A program made the translations under genes and the position numbers. Shown here piece by piece: positions 1 through 6,601 of a stretch of DNA of 8,542 nt; position 1 is the stretch's first letter, and every line of letters starts with the position of its first letter. The stretch lies in assembly GCA_003644895.1 (NCBI GenBank), contig QNDO01000059.1, forward strand, positions 1-8,542, read 5' to 3'. The notes below the pieces were generated by a model. It was not told the origin of the DNA. It worked only from the letters and a program-made list of their open reading frames with translations, and did not search any database. This DNA comes from Candidatus Hydrothermota bacterium. GTDB taxonomy: Bacteria; Hydrothermota; Hydrothermia; UBA1063.

Positions 1-903
1 TACCAGAAAAAACAAAACCAAGAATACAAGTGTCAGGAAAAAATATCCTAAAACAGGATGAAGTAGAATATCATCCAGTTTATATTCCAGCTCTTTTCTT
101 CTCCCCCTCTTAACCTGTGCTACCTTTTCAAAAATTGAGAGGGCTGTATGATGCCGTAAAGTATGAATCACGTCATGGGGATCTTTGCCAGCAACCTCCA
201 TTATCTTGGCTCTGGCCTGGTCCACCATCCTCCGGACATCTTTATCTACTTCTACCAGTTCGTTTATACTTGTATTTCCTTCCAGAAGTTTCATAGCAAG
301 AAATCTTATAGGAAATTTTGAAAATTCTATCCTTTCTTTGAGTACCTCTGTGATCTTGTTAATTTCTTCTCTCAATAGTCTAGACAGTTGTAAGGGTATT
401 TCTTCGGGAACCCTCGCATCGTCTAACTTTTCAAACAGCTCTTTTATTCCCTTACCATGAACTGCAACTGTAGGCACTACTGGAACCCCCAAGATTTCTT
501 CTAATTTTTGAATATCAATAACAATACCTTTGCGCTCAGCTTCATCCATCATATTAAGAACCACAATCATGGGAATTTTAAGTTCCATAAGAGAAAGGGT
601 AAATTCCAAACTCCTTGCCAGGAGCGAAGCATCAACCACATTAACAAGTACATCAACCTCTCTTTCTAAAAGATACCTAATGGCCACCCTTTCTGCAGGT
701 TCCATTCCTTCAAGGGAATAAGTTCCAGGTAAATCTATAACTTCATGTTCTTCACCTGCCATTTTTACAGTAGTGATGGAGAAATCAACAGTTGTTCCAG
801 GTAGATTGGACGTCCTTGCCCGAAAACCTGCTATTTGATTAAAAAGTGTACTTTTTCCGGAATTGGGTTGACCAACTAAGGCTATTCTCTTTCTTTTATA
901 CAT
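1..903 (-). CDS. feoB: Ferrous iron transport protein B, N-terminal part (cut by window edge)
   Basis: Inner-membrane Fe(II) transporter with an N-terminal cytoplasmic GTPase domain. The frame is open from the ATG at 903 to base 1 (301 codons), so the C-terminal permease is outside the window. Visible G-protein motifs: G1 GQPNSGKST (residues 11-19), a switch-like SNLPGTTVD (32-40), G3 DLPG (57-60) and G4 NMMD (117-120). A helical regulatory stretch follows, and a first membrane segment starts in the last ~20 residues (LGYFFLTLVFLVLFFLV). The SNLPG motif replaces the NWPG common in FeoB but keeps the spacing. The ATG lies inside the end of feoA (8-nt overlap), so translation is probably coupled; no separate Shine-Dalgarno is needed or obvious. 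Identification is strong from the G domain plus the FeoA neighbour. Only the missing membrane part prevents certainty that the gene is intact. Confidence 0.95.
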   Translation of the reverse strand, partial: MYKRKRIALVGQPNSGKSTLFNQIAGFRARTSNLPGTTVDFSITTVKMAGEEHEVIDLPGTYSLEGMEPAERVAIRYLLEREVDVLVNVVDASLLARSLEFTLSLMELKIPMIVVLNMMDEAERKGIVIDIQKLEEILGVPVVPTVAVHGKGIKELFEKLDDARVPEEIPLQLSRLLREEINKITEVLKERIEFSKFPIRFLAMKLLEGNTSINELVEVDKDVRRMVDQARAKIMEVAGKDPHDVIHTLRHHTALSIFEKVAQVKRGRRKELEYKLDDILLHPVLGYFFLTLVFLVLFFLV

Positions 904-1129
904 AATCTACAATAATTCTCCTTGCAATGCCTCGCCCTATGGCCACTTTTCCACCCGATGTAAGATTTTCAATGAATATGGCTCCTCCAAAAGGGGCAAC
1001 ACTGAGAACACGGATCCTGTCCCCCGGATGTATCCCAAGCTGCATAAGTCTCATAACCATTCCTCTTCCGCCGGCAAATCCCTTTACAATCACAACTTTA
1101 CTTACAGGAACATTCACTAAACTTACCAT
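896..1129 (-). CDS. feoA: FeoA-domain ferrous iron transport accessory protein
   Basis: Small cytoplasmic SH3-like protein that works with FeoB in ferrous iron uptake. Its 77 residues match the usual stand-alone FeoA length. Family features: GGRGMVMRLMQLGIHPGD near residues 21-38, then a beta-rich stretch with FGGAIFIE, and a C-terminal GRGIARRIIV. The ATG at 1129 is the only Met before residue 24; GTG at codon 5 is an alternative. There is no Shine-Dalgarno. Instead a perfect TATAAT ends 9 nt before the ATG, so the mRNA is predicted to be leaderless or nearly so. It overlaps feoB by 8 nt. It lies 76 nt downstream of the solute-binding protein gene but has its own promoter and a large palindrome, suggesting separate metal-dependent control. 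Confidence 0.93.
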   Translation of the reverse strand: MVSLVNVPVSKVVIVKGFAGGRGMVMRLMQLGIHPGDRIRVLSVAPFGGAIFIENLTSGGKVAIGRGIARRIIVDYV

Positions 1130-1138
1130 AGCAAAGTT

Positions 1139-1167
1139 ATTATAAGCCTAATTTAATATTTTATCAA
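1139..1167 (-). promoter_or_regulatory. Sigma-70-type promoter of feoAB
   Basis: On the minus strand, TTGATA (1167-1162) is followed by a 17-bp spacer and a perfect TATAAT (1144-1139). The predicted start of transcription falls near 1132, about 3 nt before the feoA ATG at 1129. The fit to consensus is seen directly; the leaderless transcript is inference. Confidence 0.8.
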
Positions 1168-1190
1168 TTTGATTGAGACTCAATCTAATT
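1166..1190. promoter_or_regulatory. 25-bp palindromic operator upstream of feoA (Fur- or DtxR-type candidate)
   Basis: The core GATTGAG-A-CTCAATC (1171-1185) is a perfect 7-1-7 inverted repeat. It extends to AATT on both sides, giving 12-1-12 with one mismatched pair (1170/1186). It overlaps the outer edge of the -35 box, where a bound repressor would block RNA polymerase. A 15-bp, odd-centred 7-1-7 design is typical of Fur-family boxes, and DtxR-family sites are also odd-centred. The exact bases differ from the classical E. coli Fur box, so the regulator is not identified. There is no T-run after it, so a terminator for the upstream gene is unlikely. Confidence 0.7.
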
Positions 1191-1205
1191 TAGTAAGTAG
1201 AGTGG

Positions 1206-2474
1206 TTACTTAAGACGCTTACGGATGCTCCTTCTTCTTATTATTTCTTGTCTTATCAACTTTGCAGCCCGCTTCAGGGATACCTCAGGATCCACATATC
1301 CCCTGAGAGCGGGCTCTAGACCTTCGGTGGAAAGATATCTTCTACCGGTAAACCAAACTGGATTTCTTGGTTCAAAATCTGCGTGTTCCACCTGTCTAAC
1401 CGCCCTTTCCATCCCGGGCACTTCACTGAAGTACTTCCTCATGGCTGGATGCTGAAGAACACTCCTCCTCAGCGGAAGGTAACCTGTATGAATGCTCCAG
1501 TATGCCTGGACATCGGGGCGAAGAAAATATCTGATAAAATTCATAGCCCTGATCCTCAAAGATTCAGGCACATCCTTAAACAACGCCACATTGGTACCGG
1601 AGATTATCACAACACTATCCCTGTCATGAGGTACAGGAGCAACTCCCAGACGGAATTTAATCTTATCCTTCATAAAGGCATAGGATACAATTGTACCCCA
1701 TACCATTGCCACTTTCCCACTGGCAAAATCATCCTGATGGGAATATCCGGTGGTTAGATAGGCACATTTATATTTGTATATCAAATCACGCCAATATTTG
1801 AGAGTTTCAATTCCTTTCTCACTGTCGAACATTACAGAGTCACCTTCTATGAGCCTCCCACCCTTCTGATACAGCATGGTTGCAAAAGACCATACATCCA
1901 CTACAAAAGCAGTACCATAAATTTCGGGTTTGCCATCACCATCTTTGTCTATAGTTAATTTTATTGCCACATCCCGGAACTCATCCCATGTCCTTGGAAA
2001 ATGGTCAATTCCGTATTCTTCAAATAGATCCATATTGTAATAATAAACCGGAACACTCTTATTGAAGGGTAAAGTTACATAAATGCTATCCCACATATTG
2101 TCCAGCCTCATTGCAGGGAAAATATCATTCCACACAGAATCCGGAATTAAGTAAAGATATCTTTGTATAGGCACTATTCTGTCAGCGTCCAAGAGTTCTG
2201 AAGTCCAGGACTCATAGACTTGTGCCATCACAGGAGGTCTACGGGATGCAACAGCTCCCATTATCTTCTGGGAAAGGGTTCCATAACTTCCCATATTTAC
2301 GGGAATTAATGGTGGACCATCATTCACCAGCTCATTATATTCTTTAATTATATGTGTAAGGGCATCCCCGAGAGGGCCTCCCATGGAATTCCAGAAAGTA
2401 ACATTATTTTCTTCCTTTTTAGCCATACAAGAAACTAACAGCAATAAAAAAATCAGAAGTGAAATTTTCTTCAT
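1206..2474 (-). CDS. Extracellular solute-binding lipoprotein, family 1 (UgpB-like)
   Basis: Predicted substrate-capturing lipoprotein of an ABC importer, 422 aa, typical for the family. A signal peptide with lipobox LVSC (residues 13-16) puts the lipid-modified Cys at 16. The mature N-terminus has FWNSMGGPLGD (28-37), as in glycerol-3-phosphate/sugar binders. The stretch LPFNKSVPVYYYNMDLFEEY (135-154), followed by RTWDEF (161-166), is a classic family-1 SBP signature. DKDGDGKPEIYG (177-188) resembles a Ca-binding loop. The C-terminus is strongly basic (RRRSIRKRLK). The ATG overlaps the stop of the upstream barrel gene by 4 nt (ATGA), so translation is probably coupled. No permease or ATPase gene is present in the window. 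The ligand cannot be told from sequence: sugars or polyols are usual for the family, and the neighbouring feo genes do not show an iron role. Confidence 0.9.
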   Translation of the reverse strand: MKKISLLIFLLLLVSCMAKKEENNVTFWNSMGGPLGDALTHIIKEYNELVNDGPPLIPVNMGSYGTLSQKIMGAVASRRPPVMAQVYESWTSELLDADRIVPIQRYLYLIPDSVWNDIFPAMRLDNMWDSIYVTLPFNKSVPVYYYNMDLFEEYGIDHFPRTWDEFRDVAIKLTIDKDGDGKPEIYGTAFVVDVWSFATMLYQKGGRLIEGDSVMFDSEKGIETLKYWRDLIYKYKCAYLTTGYSHQDDFASGKVAMVWGTIVSYAFMKDKIKFRLGVAPVPHDRDSVVIISGTNVALFKDVPESLRIRAMNFIRYFLRPDVQAYWSIHTGYLPLRRSVLQHPAMRKYFSEVPGMERAVRQVEHADFEPRNPVWFTGRRYLSTEGLEPALRGYVDPEVSLKRAAKLIRQEIIRRRSIRKRLK

Positions 2475-3517
2475 TTCTTCTTATGAGTTAAAACATAAGA
2501 AATTCCATATCTGATATTAGCACCTTGATCAAAGCTATATTTATTGTGGTCATCCGAGATATCTATTTTAAATCCTTTAAAGCTAATCCCGCCGCCGAAG
2601 GTAAATCCCTCTCTATCCCCCTCTTTATCCATAAAGTAGCCTAATCTTAAAGAAATCATATCAAAAAAAGTGTAATCTACTCCTATATGTTTCCAGGCTT
2701 CCCTTAAGACGTAATTAAGTCCTTCTTCTTTGTAATCATCCATAATACCTACAAGAACCTTATCGATATCCACAGCAAATGTAAGTCGATGATGTTCTGT
2801 ATAAAGAGGAGTATATCCTGCACCCAGTCTCAAGACAAGAGGAAGCGGGTCCTTTTCCCCTGTGGATGTATAACTGATACCCGGCCCCAGATTATCCAGT
2901 ACAGCGGAAATTCTCAATCCCTTAACAGGGGAATAATACAATAGTCCGGCTCCTATACCAAAAGTGGTGCCTGACCCACCCCCCTCTATTCCAGTGGCTT
3001 TTCTCAGTATATCCTCCGGAGCTAGAAAACTGTGAATGAACTTAACATCGGCACCGAGATTTAAGTTATCTCTTAATTTATACCCATAAGAGAAAGTTAT
3101 AGCCAAGTCGTAAGGTGACCAGCTACCCAGACTTTGGTCCTGGGATTCGTAGGCTTCTACTTCACCGTAATATGAAAAGATTACATGCCCGCCTATGGTT
3201 CCTACTTTGAGGGGATAAACAAACCCGGTGAATTCATAATACATATCAGGGGCAAGTCCTCTGAGCCAAGGAGTATGTATCAGAGTAAATTCAATATTTT
3301 CAAAATTTGCTAGTGCTGCAGGGTTATAATATGAAGCGGTGGCATCATCAGCAATTGCACTGAATGCTCCCCCCATGGCGGTAGCTTTTGCACCAGGATA
3401 TATCATGAGAAACGGAACTCCTGCCTCAAAAGCAGAAGCAGAAATCTCATCGGGAGTTACCATACATCCTAAAATTAATAATATCAAAATTAAATTCTGA
3501 GTAATTATTTTTTTCAT
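2471..3517 (-). CDS. PorV/PorQ-type outer-membrane beta-barrel protein
   Basis: 348-aa exported protein predicted to form an outer-membrane barrel. An N-terminal hydrophobic segment (about residues 8-20) serves as signal peptide. LGC at 16-18 weakly resembles a lipobox, but cleavage nearer SASA (27-30) suits a barrel better. The mature start carries the PorV/UPF0164-like signature GAKATAMGGAFSAIADDAT (residues 42-60), then YYNPAAL (63-69). After this come alternating amphipathic strands rich in aromatic residues and glycine, such as LRLGAGYTPL and GFTFGGGISFKGFKIDIS, to the C-terminus. GGAGG lies 11 nt before the ATG, partly in the stop region of the upstream gene (15-nt gap), and the 3' end overlaps the SBP gene by 4 nt. 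PorV proteins shuttle surface proteins in type IX secretion, while other relatives are uncharacterised barrels. Which applies here is open. Confidence 0.8.
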   Translation of the reverse strand: MKKIITQNLILILLILGCMVTPDEISASAFEAGVPFLMIYPGAKATAMGGAFSAIADDATASYYNPAALANFENIEFTLIHTPWLRGLAPDMYYEFTGFVYPLKVGTIGGHVIFSYYGEVEAYESQDQSLGSWSPYDLAITFSYGYKLRDNLNLGADVKFIHSFLAPEDILRKATGIEGGGSGTTFGIGAGLLYYSPVKGLRISAVLDNLGPGISYTSTGEKDPLPLVLRLGAGYTPLYTEHHRLTFAVDIDKVLVGIMDDYKEEGLNYVLREAWKHIGVDYTFFDMISLRLGYFMDKEGDREGFTFGGGISFKGFKIDISDDHNKYSFDQGANIRYGISYVLTHKKK

Positions 3518-3532
3518 TTTTTTCCAAACCTC

Positions 3533-4141
3533 CTATAGCTTAAAGAAACTTAAATCGATTTCAGGATTGATGTTTATATCCTGTATTTTAATGTATTCAA
3601 CCAGAGTGTCTCCATGATATCTTTTGATTTCTACTGGGAATAAATTCTTTTTATCCACTCTTAACATCTCTTTATCTATTAAATGAAACTTCTCTGGTTC
3701 ACCAATCCGAGATACAAGAACAATCTCTTTATCTTCCTCCTGTATATTAACATTATAATTATCAATGTAATAACTCCAGCGTTCAAGTAATGCATACAAA
3801 GTGCCCTCTGGTATATTCCCACCCCTGATAGAACATACTTTTTTATTCTCTGGAGGAAGTTTAAGCTTAACAAAACTCAGTGCACCTTTTTTACGTGCAA
3901 TTACCCTATTAATTTCCGGATTATATACTGCCGTGGCCCCCTTATTATCACCATCGATTATATCAATCCTTACCCATCCGGGCTTTTTACAATAATATTT
4001 GTATGTTCTCTCTTCTTTTTTATCACCCAGCACGATTTTTTCATATATCAAACAAGAATAAGAAGACACTTGATCAGCTTTTGACTTAATAATTTGTATA
4101 AACTCCGGAGGTGTAAGCAAAAAAATAATAAGCCAAAACAT
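3533..4141 (-). CDS. LolA/DUF1571-like envelope protein
   Basis: 202-aa protein resembling the DUF1571/LolA-LolB-like fold. It has a helical start, a run of beta strands (SSYSCLIYEKIV, ERTYKYYCKKPGWVRIDII, GATAVYNPEINRVIARKKG), a short helical piece (PEGTLYALLERW, 111-122) and further strands to the end. Such proteins bind lipids or lipoproteins between the membranes. The signal sequence is short and uncharged (MFWLIIFLL), so export is likely but weakly supported. Cysteines occur at 30, 51 and 103. The frame is closed by a TAA four codons before the ATG at 4141, which fixes this start. No Shine-Dalgarno is present; a promoter ends 6 nt upstream, predicting a leaderless mRNA. As first gene of the cluster with the barrel and the SBP, it probably acts in envelope biogenesis or transport with them. 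Confidence 0.7.
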   Translation of the reverse strand: MFWLIIFLLTPPEFIQIIKSKADQVSSYSCLIYEKIVLGDKKEERTYKYYCKKPGWVRIDIIDGDNKGATAVYNPEINRVIARKKGALSFVKLKLPPENKKVCSIRGGNIPEGTLYALLERWSYYIDNYNVNIQEEDKEIVLVSRIGEPEKFHLIDKEMLRVDKKNLFPVEIKRYHGDTLVEYIKIQDININPEIDLSFFKL

Positions 4142-4147
4142 CCAATC

Positions 4148-4176
4148 ATTTTAAAGAGTCTATTTTATTTTTTCAA
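4148..4176 (-). promoter_or_regulatory. Promoter of the LolA-like/barrel/SBP operon
   Basis: On the minus strand, TTGAAA (4176-4171), a 17-bp spacer and TAAAAT (4153-4148). The -10 box ends 6 nt before the ATG at 4141, so transcription is predicted to start at or next to the start codon. It points away from the left end of repeat copy A. Confidence 0.65.
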
Positions 4177-4184
4177 GTAAATTG

Positions 4185-4378
4185 TCCTAATTGCCTCACG
4201 AGAAAATTTATATTTCATATTTTACCCTCTTAACCGGTGTTACCAAAAAATAAAGTTTGTTTTGTGAACTAACAATTTCCTTCATAACTCTACGGGAATA
4301 AATTACCTGTTCTTTGCTTAAAAAGATTTTTCAATAAGGGGTAATATGGGTTTTTAATGTGGCAATTCGTCTTCTTGA
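4185..4378. repeat. Intergenic ~200-bp repeat, copy A, with inverted ends
   Basis: Aligns along its length with copy B at 5421-5626. The first ~95 bases agree at about 85% with almost no gaps; the rest is more diverged and has small indels. The ends are inverted: AATTGCC at 4189-4195 and GGCAATT at 4361-4367. Similarity between the two halves continues inward imperfectly (for example a CATATT...ACCC...CTTA element), so the unit could form a long weak hairpin. It fills most of the divergent gap between the LolA-like gene and the propeller gene. -35 boxes of outward promoters lie at or just beyond both ends. A MITE-like element or a duplicated regulatory region are the two readings. No clear target-site duplication is visible. 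Confidence 0.8.
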
Positions 4379-4401
4379 TTTTTTTTGGGTATGTATATAA
4401 T
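4375..4401 (+). promoter_or_regulatory. Promoter of the propeller gene
   Basis: TTGATT (4375-4380) and a perfect TATAAT (4396-4401), with a shorter than usual 15-bp spacer. The -10 box is followed 24 nt later by the ATG at 4426, leaving room for a short leader with the Shine-Dalgarno GGGAGG (4414-4419). The -35 box falls at the right edge of repeat copy A. Confidence 0.6.
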
Positions 4402-4425
4402 TTTTTCACTTACGGGAGGTGTGGT

Positions 4426-5313
4426 ATGTTAAAGTTACTCTTTACCCTTTTGATAGGGTACAGGCTTGTGGCTCAGTATGAGTTCCCACTGTATCCAGTG
4501 CATCCGGACCTTCCCAAACCAGACCCTTCTGCAGGAGAAAAGGCGTTTGGGTACTGGCTTGGTGGGACAGGTGATGGTGACCTTGATTTTGGTCCTAACA
4601 GTATTGTAGTGGATAGTAAGGGCAATATAATTGTATGTGACCCAGTAAGCGGGAATTTTAAGGTAATAAGGGATGGAAAGATTGTAAAAGCATTTGAGCT
4701 ACCAGAGTATTTCCATTTATTGCGCAGTGCAACTGCAATAGATGATGAGGATAACATATATCTTCTTGATTGTAATGATCGTTTGGCAATAATGCGCTTG
4801 ACAGAGGATTCCTTAGTTGTGTTATACGATATGTATAAAGAAAAAGTTAATATACACAGTTTACACCCTGTCAGGTTTATCATAATAAATGGGAAAGTCT
4901 ATATTACCACAGAAACACCATTAAATCTCACATCTTCAAGAGAAGACCTGGTTTCTTTGGAAGGAGACAAGTTTTCGTTTCATTCCGGAGATTCTTTGAA
5001 AAAAGAGCTGAAAGAGAAATGGGATATCCAGCAGCCTATTTACCTCCTTGATGTTCTCAGGATAGAGGGTGATGATGTCTATTTTTTAAAAGGTTATCGT
5101 CTTATCTGTAGAGTAAGGAAGGGAAAGGGTGTTGTAGATAGCCTTGTTGAAGGCTCTGGCATATTTTCAGAGGGAATGGCCGGTGGCGGCTTTTCATGTC
5201 CGGCTTTTGTGGATAAAAAGGGAAGAATATACGTGGTTGATGGAGAATTTGACTGGAACACCAAGACTGGAAAAGTGTTTATAAAGATATACGAGCCAGA
5301 GAAGGAGGAGTAG
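4426..5313 (+). CDS. Secreted six-bladed beta-propeller-like protein (NHL-type)
   Basis: 295-aa exported protein of unknown function with propeller-like repeats. The ATG at 4426 is chosen because GGGAGG (4414-4419) lies 6 nt upstream and the product then begins with a good signal peptide (MLKLLFTLLIGYRLVAQ). An in-frame ATG at 4357 lies upstream of the promoter, inside the repeat, and is unlikely. The mature protein has strand-turn units with the NHL/6-blade look: NSIVVDSKGNIIVCDPVSG, then ATAIDDEDNIYLLDCND and near the end PAFVDKKGRIYVVDGEF. Such folds usually bind ligands or partners at the envelope or cell surface; no catalytic residues can be named. It is followed directly by a 30-codon ORF and is bracketed by the two repeat copies. 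Confidence 0.75.
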   Translation: MLKLLFTLLIGYRLVAQYEFPLYPVHPDLPKPDPSAGEKAFGYWLGGTGDGDLDFGPNSIVVDSKGNIIVCDPVSGNFKVIRDGKIVKAFELPEYFHLLRSATAIDDEDNIYLLDCNDRLAIMRLTEDSLVVLYDMYKEKVNIHSLHPVRFIIINGKVYITTETPLNLTSSREDLVSLEGDKFSFHSGDSLKKELKEKWDIQQPIYLLDVLRIEGDDVYFLKGYRLICRVRKGKGVVDSLVEGSGIFSEGMAGGGFSCPAFVDKKGRIYVVDGEFDWNTKTGKVFIKIYEPEKEE

Positions 5314-5314
5314 T

Positions 5315-5407
5315 ATGAAGTTCTTCATCCTTTTTCTATTACTGTGGGATGGAGAAACCTGGAGGACAATGTCGAGGCAGGAAATACTCAGGTTAAGAAA
5401 AGGATAA
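5315..5407 (+). CDS. Possible 30-aa small protein or truncated gene start
   Basis: A 30-codon ORF starts 1 nt after the stop of the propeller gene. AAGGAGG (5302-5308) lies 6 nt before its ATG, the strongest Shine-Dalgarno in the window, so it is probably translated. The product begins MKFFILFLLLWDGETW, with a hydrophobic run of about nine residues (too short for a normal membrane span), and ends MSRQEILRLRKG, polar and basic. It ends 13 nt before repeat copy B. It may be a real small protein, or the remaining start of a longer exported protein whose 3' part was lost when the repeat arrived. No family is recognised. Confidence 0.5.
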   Translation: MKFFILFLLLWDGETWRTMSRQEILRLRKG

Positions 5408-5420
5408 TAAAGTTTTGATT

Positions 5421-5626
5421 TCCTAATTGCCACAAGAGAAAATCTATATTTCATATTTTTCTTTCTTAACCGGAGTTGTTAAAGAATAAAGTTTGTTCTG
5501 TAAAATAACAATTTTCCTTCAGAGCTCTATGGTATTAAGTTGCTGGTATCTTTGCTTCAAAAGATACTTCATAAGGAAGGTAATGTATTTCGTATAGATT
5601 TTTAATGAGGCAATTCGGGGTCTTGA
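5421..5626. repeat. Intergenic ~200-bp repeat, copy B, with 22-23-bp inverted ends
   Basis: Direct-orientation partner of copy A. Its inverted ends are the clearer pair: 5425-5447 on the left and 5594-5615 on the right share AATTGCC, CA and then AAAATCTAT when the right end is read on the minus strand. They differ by a few central bases and one 1-nt gap. The interior is AT-rich with no convincing gene. It lies between the 30-codon ORF and ilvE, and similarity to copy A runs on to TCTTGA (5621-5626), inside the -35 box of the ilvE promoter. Compared with copy A it carries several short insertions in its right half. Confidence 0.8.
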
Positions 5627-5651
5627 ATATCCCCCTTTAAAAAGCTATAAT
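5623..5651 (+). promoter_or_regulatory. Promoter of the ilvE-rpiB-glycosyltransferase operon
   Basis: TTGAAT (5623-5628), 17-bp spacer, perfect TATAAT (5646-5651). The ATG of ilvE is 23 nt further on, with GGGAGG (5664-5669) as ribosome binding site. The -35 box coincides with the right edge of repeat copy B. Confidence 0.75.
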
Positions 5652-5674
5652 AACAATGCATAAGGGAGGTTTAA

Positions 5675-6601
5675 ATGCCAATAATTGAAGAAGCCAAATA
5701 TATATGGATGTCAGGTAAATTTGTTCCCTGGGAGGAAGCAAAAGTACACGTCCTGGTACATGCCCTTCATTACGGTTCCGCAGTATTTGAGGGCATAAGA
5801 GCGTATAAAACTAAAAGAGGCACTGCTGTCTTCAGACTAAGAGAACACTTAAAAAGGCTCTTGGATTCAGCAAAAATTTACCGAATGGAATCTCCATATA
5901 CTCTCGAGGAACTTTCACATGTAACAGTGGAGCTTATAAAGAAAAATGGACTGGAAGAATGCTACATCCGTCCTCTACTATACCGAGGGTACCACAGTCT
6001 TGGTGTAAACCCATTTGAATGCCCTGTGGAGATTTCCATAGCTGCATGGAAATGGGGAAAATACCTTGGTGCTGAGGCCTTGGAAAAGGGAGTGGACGTG
6101 ATGGTTTCGTCATGGAATAGAATGGCTCCTAATACATTTCCAGCTATGGCAAAAGCTACCGCCAACTACGCTAACTCCCAGCTGATAAAAATGGAAGCGG
6201 TGATTTATGGCTTCGCAGAAGGTATTGCTCTAAACCATATGGGGGCGGTATCTGAAGGTTCTGGAGAGAACCTATTTTTAATAAAAGATGAAATAATTTA
6301 TACTCCATCCTTGGACGCTGCTGTGTTGCCGGGGATTACAAGGAACACAATTATAGAAATTGCCAGAAAAATGGGCTATGAGGTAAAAGAAACCCACATT
6401 CCTCGTGAGATGCTTTATATTGCCGATGAATTATTCTTCACAGGGACAGCAGCTGAGGTGACACCTATCCGCTCTGTGGACAAAATAGTTATTGGCAATG
6501 GGAAGATCGGGCCAATTACCCAAAAATTACAAGATGAATTTTTCAGGATCATAAGAGAAGCAGATCCTGAATACGAACACTGGTTTACTTTTGTAAAATG
6601 A
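5675..6601 (+). CDS. ilvE: Branched-chain amino acid aminotransferase
   Basis: PLP-dependent fold-type IV transaminase that interconverts Leu, Ile and Val with their 2-oxo acids using glutamate/2-oxoglutarate, in the cytoplasm. The 308 aa match the usual length. Key residues: HALHYGSAVFEGIRAY (29-44), the PLP lysine K160 in AMAKATANYANS, the cofactor-contacting Glu in SEGSGENLF (193-201, likely E194), PGITR (219-223) and the phosphate-binding FFTGTAAEVTP (254-264). The ATG at 5675 has GGGAGG 5 nt upstream and the protein starts at the family's usual point. The stop overlaps the rpiB start by 4 nt (ATGA). No other ilv or leu gene is in the window, so the pathway itself must be encoded elsewhere or be incomplete. 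Confidence 0.96.
   Translation: MPIIEEAKYIWMSGKFVPWEEAKVHVLVHALHYGSAVFEGIRAYKTKRGTAVFRLREHLKRLLDSAKIYRMESPYTLEELSHVTVELIKKNGLEECYIRPLLYRGYHSLGVNPFECPVEISIAAWKWGKYLGAEALEKGVDVMVSSWNRMAPNTFPAMAKATANYANSQLIKMEAVIYGFAEGIALNHMGAVSEGSGENLFLIKDEIIYTPSLDAAVLPGITRNTIIEIARKMGYEVKETHIPREMLYIADELFFTGTAAEVTPIRSVDKIVIGNGKIGPITQKLQDEFFRIIREADPEYEHWFTFVK

Noticed and set aside
185..721. Plus-strand open frames of 91 and 63 aa
   Set aside because: They are serine/leucine-rich antisense shadows of the feoB GTPase domain.
1166..1190. The palindrome as a terminator of the SBP operon
   Set aside because: It is almost loop-free, AT-rich and not followed by a T-run on the minus strand. Its place at the -35 box of feoA fits an operator better.
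1383..1757. 124-aa plus-strand open frame
   Set aside because: It is the antisense shadow of the well-supported solute-binding protein gene.
4202..4285. Minus-strand frame in repeat copy A (starts MKEIVSSQ, ends KRVKYEI) that aligns without gaps to copy B, followed by an overlapping MKYKFS/MKYRFS start
   Set aside because: The frames look protein-like, but the differences between copies fall mostly at codon positions 2 and 3, not mainly 3. Copy B is broken by stops upstream. Selection for coding is therefore not supported; a decayed gene fragment remains possible.
4357..4425. N-terminal extension of the propeller gene to an upstream in-frame ATG
   Set aside because: That ATG lies within the repeat and upstream of the -35/-10 pair. 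The ATG at 4426 has a good ribosome binding site and begins a proper signal peptide.
5194..5454. 86-aa minus-strand open frame across the propeller 3' end, small ORF and repeat copy B
   Set aside because: It is antisense to the propeller gene and the SD-led small ORF, has no ribosome binding site, and no recognisable domain.
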